This document shows positions 5,808 through 9,047 of a DNA stretch of 9,047 bases, piece by piece. The position numbers and the translations under genes are program-made. The stretch's first letter is position 1, and each line of letters starts with the position of its first letter. Source of the DNA: an uncultured Kangiella sp. (lineage in GTDB: Bacteria > Pseudomonadota > Gammaproteobacteria > Enterobacterales > DSM-103792); NCBI GenBank assembly GCA_946480585.1, contig CAMLKQ010000073.1, forward strand, positions 1-9,047. The letters are read 5' to 3'. The notes beneath the pieces are model-generated. The model searched no databases, was not told the DNA's origin, and saw nothing but the letters and a program-made list of their open reading frames with translations.

Positions 5808-8228
5808 ATGTGGCAGGAAATCCGCTACGCGCTGCGATTGCTGGTGAAAACACCGGGCTTCAGTGCGTTGACACTGTTCGTATTGGCGGCGGGACTTGGC
5901 ATTGCCGTCTACATGTTTGCGCTGGTGCGCGTGTTGGCATTTGCCGAACTGCCGTTTCCGGATCAGGAGCGCTTGGTCTATGTCGGCCAAGTCGTCGATG
6001 GCACCGAACAGGCGGGCAACTCGCTCGACAGCTTCACGTATGCCCGCATGGCGGCCGAGCAGCAATCATTCGAGCAATTTGTGCAGGCCCGGAAAAGTCA
6101 CGTCACCTTGTCCGGCATCACCATGGCGACACGCATCGAAGCCACGTACAGCAACCATCAGCTGTTTGAGCTGACCGCCGTCCCGGCGCTGCGTGGCCGC
6201 ACCCTGCAAGCAAGCGACAGCGAAACCGACACCGCCACGGTCGCGGTGATTTCCTACCGGTTGTGGCGCAACGCGTTTCAGAGTGCAGACGACATTGTCG
6301 GCCGCGTGATCCGGATAGATGACCTGCCGGTCACCGTGGTCGGCGTGATGCCTGCCGACTACGCGTTTCCTGAAGCCAGCGATATGTGGCTGCCGCTGCC
6401 GGCACTCGGCAGCTTGCAACCGGGCGACGGCCCGTACACCAGCATTATTGGCAAACTCAAAGCCGGCATAAGCATTGCCGATGCTGACGCCGACTTGAAA
6501 GCCATCGCCAAACAGCTGGAGCAACAGTTTCCGCAAACCAACAGCAATGAAAGCGTGCGGGTGTGGCCATTCACCCAGCACACCATGACCAACTCGATGA
6601 TGTTCATCGCGGTGATGATTGCGGCGGCGGGATTCATCCTGCTGCTGGTGATCCTGAATGCCGGCAACCTACTGCTGGTACGCGCTGCCGAACGCCAGAA
6701 AGAAGTGGCGATTCGCTCCGCGCTCGGCGCACCACGGCCGACACTGGTGCGGCAATTGCTGTGGGAAGCACTGCTGCTCGCCGCTGCCGGCGGTTTTGTC
6801 GGCGTGTTTTTCGCCAGCTGGGGCATGCAATGGAGTGAAGCGCAAATTGCAGGCTTCAATGACAGTTTGCCGTTCTGGTGGCAGTTCCGTCTGGATGGCA
6901 CGTCACTAGGGTTTGCCGCATTGCTGACTGTGGTCACAGCCGTCTCGGTCGGCTTGTATCCGGCGGTGCGTATCAGCAGCGGCGACATCACCCGCTTTCT
7001 GCGCGATGGCACTCGCGGTGCGCAAGGTTTGCAACTGACCCGGCTGACACAAGTATTGGTGGTCACCGAGATCGCGCTGTCGATCGCGTTGCTGATGGTC
7101 GCGCTCACGCTGATCGGTTCGACCCGCAACACCCTGAACGCCGATTACGGCGCCCGCACCGACAACGTACTGATCGGCGAGCTGGATCTGTACACCCAGG
7201 CCTATGATCAGGATGAAGCGACCCACCAGCGCTTCGCCGATCGCCTGCTGGCCGATCTCGGCCGGCAACCTGGCGTGCAACAGGTGGCGCTCGCTTGCCA
7301 TTTGCCCGGCATGTACGGGCCGATCTGGACCTATCTCGTCGAGGGCACGGAAGTGCCGGACCAACGTTATCCGAGCGCGACCCGGGTGCTTGTGTCCGAC
7401 CATTATTTTTCATTGTTCGAGATCCCGCTGCTACACGGCCGCCGGTTTGACAGCCGCGACACCGCCAGCAGCGAGCGTGTGGTGATCATCAGCCGTGACT
7501 TTGCCGATCGGCATTGGCCGGGCCAAAGTCCGATTGGCAAACGCATCGGGCTCGATCGCAATCACGATCCGGACAATGAAAAATGGTACACGGTGATCGG
7601 CGTGGTGGGCGAAGCCATGTACGGACAACCTTACGTCGACTTCGCCAGCTATGCCGACATGTATCTGTCGATACGGCAGCGACCGGAAGAAGATCTCATG
7701 GTCGCGGTGAAGACCGATCAGGAGCCGATGGCGCTGGCCCATCCGCTTGCCATGGCGGTGGCCAATGCCGACCGCGACATTCCGATTCACGGCGTGCGCA
7801 GCCTGAACGAACAGATCTACCGTTACAACGCCGGACTGATCTTTGTCAGCAACCTGTTCCTGATCATCGCCGCCCTTGGTGTGCTGCTGGCCGCGAGTGG
7901 CATCTATGGCGTCATCGCCCGCTCGGTGGTGCTGCGCACGCAAGAATTGGGCGTGCGACGCGCGCTCGGCGCCTCCGAACAGCGGGTACTGGCAATGCTG
8001 ATGCGACAAGGTGGCCTGCGCTTTGTCATCGGTGCGGCCTTGGGCTTGGCGCTGGGGCTATTGCTGGTCGACGCGCTGACGTCAACCTTGTATGGCATCG
8101 AGACACAATTGCCGCGCATCACCGCCGGCGTGCTGCTGCTGGTCGGAGCCATTGTTGCGACCGCCACCTTGCTGCCGGCGCGGCGCGCTGTCAGCTTGTC
8201 GCCGGCTAGCGCATTGCGCTATGAATAG
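5808..8228 (+). CDS. ABC transporter permease with two fused MacB_PCD-FtsX modules (ADOP-like), copy 2
   Basis: This 806-residue protein is collinear with the permease at 2414. Likely helices lie at about 19-40, 265-290, 318-340, 367-389, 413-435, 680-703, 738-755 and 772-789, with two large periplasmic domains between. The coupling stretches AERQKEVAIRSALGAPR (294-310) and RTQELGVRRALGASEQR (710-726) are almost identical to those of copy 1. The 51 residues 689-739 differ at only two positions from 701-751 of copy 1. The periplasmic domains differ far more, and a loop near residue 580 is about 12 residues shorter. This pattern suggests that both copies dock on the same ATPase but handle different cargo or partners, or form alternative complexes. 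The ribosome binding site AAGGA at 5797-5801 lies six bases before the ATG. The stop is TAG at 8226, followed by a terminator-like hairpin. No frameshift or truncation is seen. Confidence 0.93.
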   Translation: MWQEIRYALRLLVKTPGFSALTLFVLAAGLGIAVYMFALVRVLAFAELPFPDQERLVYVGQVVDGTEQAGNSLDSFTYARMAAEQQSFEQFVQARKSHVTLSGITMATRIEATYSNHQLFELTAVPALRGRTLQASDSETDTATVAVISYRLWRNAFQSADDIVGRVIRIDDLPVTVVGVMPADYAFPEASDMWLPLPALGSLQPGDGPYTSIIGKLKAGISIADADADLKAIAKQLEQQFPQTNSNESVRVWPFTQHTMTNSMMFIAVMIAAAGFILLLVILNAGNLLLVRAAERQKEVAIRSALGAPRPTLVRQLLWEALLLAAAGGFVGVFFASWGMQWSEAQIAGFNDSLPFWWQFRLDGTSLGFAALLTVVTAVSVGLYPAVRISSGDITRFLRDGTRGAQGLQLTRLTQVLVVTEIALSIALLMVALTLIGSTRNTLNADYGARTDNVLIGELDLYTQAYDQDEATHQRFADRLLADLGRQPGVQQVALACHLPGMYGPIWTYLVEGTEVPDQRYPSATRVLVSDHYFSLFEIPLLHGRRFDSRDTASSERVVIISRDFADRHWPGQSPIGKRIGLDRNHDPDNEKWYTVIGVVGEAMYGQPYVDFASYADMYLSIRQRPEEDLMVAVKTDQEPMALAHPLAMAVANADRDIPIHGVRSLNEQIYRYNAGLIFVSNLFLIIAALGVLLAASGIYGVIARSVVLRTQELGVRRALGASEQRVLAMLMRQGGLRFVIGAALGLALGLLLVDALTSTLYGIETQLPRITAGVLLLVGAIVATATLLPARRAVSLSPASALRYE

Positions 8229-8252
8229 TCGACAATCCGGTCCTGCCATGAT

Positions 8253-8281
8253 CATCGGGCGCATTGCGCCCGATGCTGTTT
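8253..8281 (+). terminator. Probable intrinsic terminator of the export operon
   Basis: A perfect 10-bp stem (CATCGGGCGC at 8253-8262 pairing with GCGCCCGATG at 8266-8275) encloses a three-base ATT loop. It is followed by CTGTTT. The stem is strong and starts 24 bases after the stop of the second permease. The T-run is short and interrupted, so termination may be partial, allowing some read-through into the regulator gene. Confidence 0.7.
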
Positions 8282-8365
8282 CCGGCCTCGACGCGCTGCC
8301 AACACTTTGCTGCCAGCGGCGCTAACCCGGCCCCCAGACCACATCTACCGAACACTGGAATCTGC

Positions 8366-9047
8366 ATGACTGCCACCATCCTGATTGCCGACGACGACAG
8401 CAGCGTGCTGAGTGCCTTGCGGCTGCTGCTGAAATCGGCCGGCCATCGCAGCGAAACCGTGACCAGCCCAGCCGCGGCGCTCAGCGCCTTGCAAACGCAG
8501 CGCTACGATCTGTTGCTGATGGATTTGAATTACGACCGCGACACCACTTCCGGCAGTGAAGGCATGCAGCTCATCCGCGAGGCGCGTGCGCTCGACAGCG
8601 ATCTGCCCATCGTCGCGATGACCGGCTGGGGCACCATCGACATCGCGGTCGCCGCCATGCGCGAAGGCGCCAACGACTTCATCGAAAAACCGTGGGACAA
8701 CACCCGGCTGCTGACCTTGATTGGCAACCTGCTGGAGTTGGCGCAGCAGCGGCGCCAGCTGCACCGGCTTGGTCAGGAAAACGCCCTGCTCAAGCAGCAG
8801 GGCCAGCAGGAACCATGGCTCGGCGACTCCGCGGCCATGCAACAGTTGATGAGCAAGGCCGCCAGCGTTGCCGGCACCGATCTCAACATTCTGCTGACTG
8901 GCGAGAACGGCACCGGCAAAAGCCAGTTGGCGCAATGGCTGCATCAACAGTCGGCACGGCATGCAGGCAGTTTTGTCAGCGTCAATATGGGCGCCATTCC
9001 GGAATCGCTGTTCGAAAGCGAATTGTTCGGCCACCAGAAAGGCGCGT
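8366..9047 (+). CDS. Sigma-54-dependent response regulator (NtrC type), 3' partial
   Basis: The first 227 residues are visible; the gene continues past the window. Residues 1 to about 125 are a receiver domain: acidic residues Asp9-Asp11, phospho-acceptor Asp53 (LLLMDLNYD), Thr86 (AMTGWGT) and Lys108 (IEKPW). A coiled linker at about 122-146 is rich in Gln and Leu. The AAA+ sigma-54 activator domain begins near 150, with WLGDSAAMQQLM and Walker A GENGTGKS at 179-186. The last codons read ELFGHQKGA; the final base is t, consistent with the Phe of the GAFTGA loop, which lies outside. The DNA-binding domain is not visible. An insertion follows Asp53, replacing the usual Met-Pro. The start has only a weak ribosome site (GGAA at 8357-8360). 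Its position after the export operon suggests it regulates that operon together with a kinase encoded further downstream; this is inference. Confidence 0.93.
   Translation, partial: MTATILIADDDSSVLSALRLLLKSAGHRSETVTSPAAALSALQTQRYDLLLMDLNYDRDTTSGSEGMQLIREARALDSDLPIVAMTGWGTIDIAVAAMREGANDFIEKPWDNTRLLTLIGNLLELAQQRRQLHRLGQENALLKQQGQQEPWLGDSAAMQQLMSKAASVAGTDLNILLTGENGTGKSQLAQWLHQQSARHAGSFVSVNMGAIPESLFESELFGHQKGA

Noticed and set aside
2414..8228. The two permease genes as a transposon or recent tandem repeat
   Set aside because: Silent sites are strongly diverged, there are no flanking repeats or transposase, and the protease gene separates them. This is an old paralogous pair.
8296..8312. Possible sigma-54 promoter (TGCCAA...TTGCT) before the response regulator
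   Set aside because: The invariant GG of the -24 element is missing and the spacing to the -12 GC is off by one.

Overview
The window reads as part of a bacterial chromosome with high GC (about 60% by eye). It is almost fully coding, all on the + strand, and every intergenic gap is under 140 bases. Gene content (a MacA/HlyD-type adaptor, a MacB/LolD-type ATPase, duplicated FtsX/MacB-type permeases and an NtrC-type regulator) and Shine-Dalgarno usage suggest a Gammaproteobacterium. No taxonomic marker is present, so this is inference.

Bases 1-8228 look like one export operon, cut off at its 5' end. In order it holds: an HlyD/MacA-type periplasmic adaptor (N-terminus missing); an ABC ATPase; a small four-helix membrane protein of unknown function; an 818-residue permease with two fused MacB_PCD-FtsX modules; a secreted trypsin-like (S1) protease with a signal peptide; and an 806-residue paralogue of the first permease. 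A strong GC-rich hairpin at 8253-8275 probably ends the transcript.

After a 137-base gap, bases 8366-9047 carry the first 227 codons of a sigma-54-dependent (NtrC-type) response regulator. It runs off the window inside the ATPase domain, at the start of the GAFTGA loop. Its receiver domain has a few extra residues just after the phospho-acceptor aspartate.

Probable cooperation (inference): the single ATPase energises either permease. Each permease is already a pseudo-dimer of the MacB transmembrane unit. The adaptor links them to an outer-membrane channel encoded elsewhere. The protease would act in the periplasm or outside, possibly on the exported material or on a peptide threat. The response regulator, with a kinase likely beyond the window, would control the operon. 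The least ordinary points are the protease placed between two paralogous permeases and one ATPase serving two fused permeases. No peptide substrate gene, outer-membrane factor, histidine kinase, RNA gene, insertion sequence or CRISPR array is visible.
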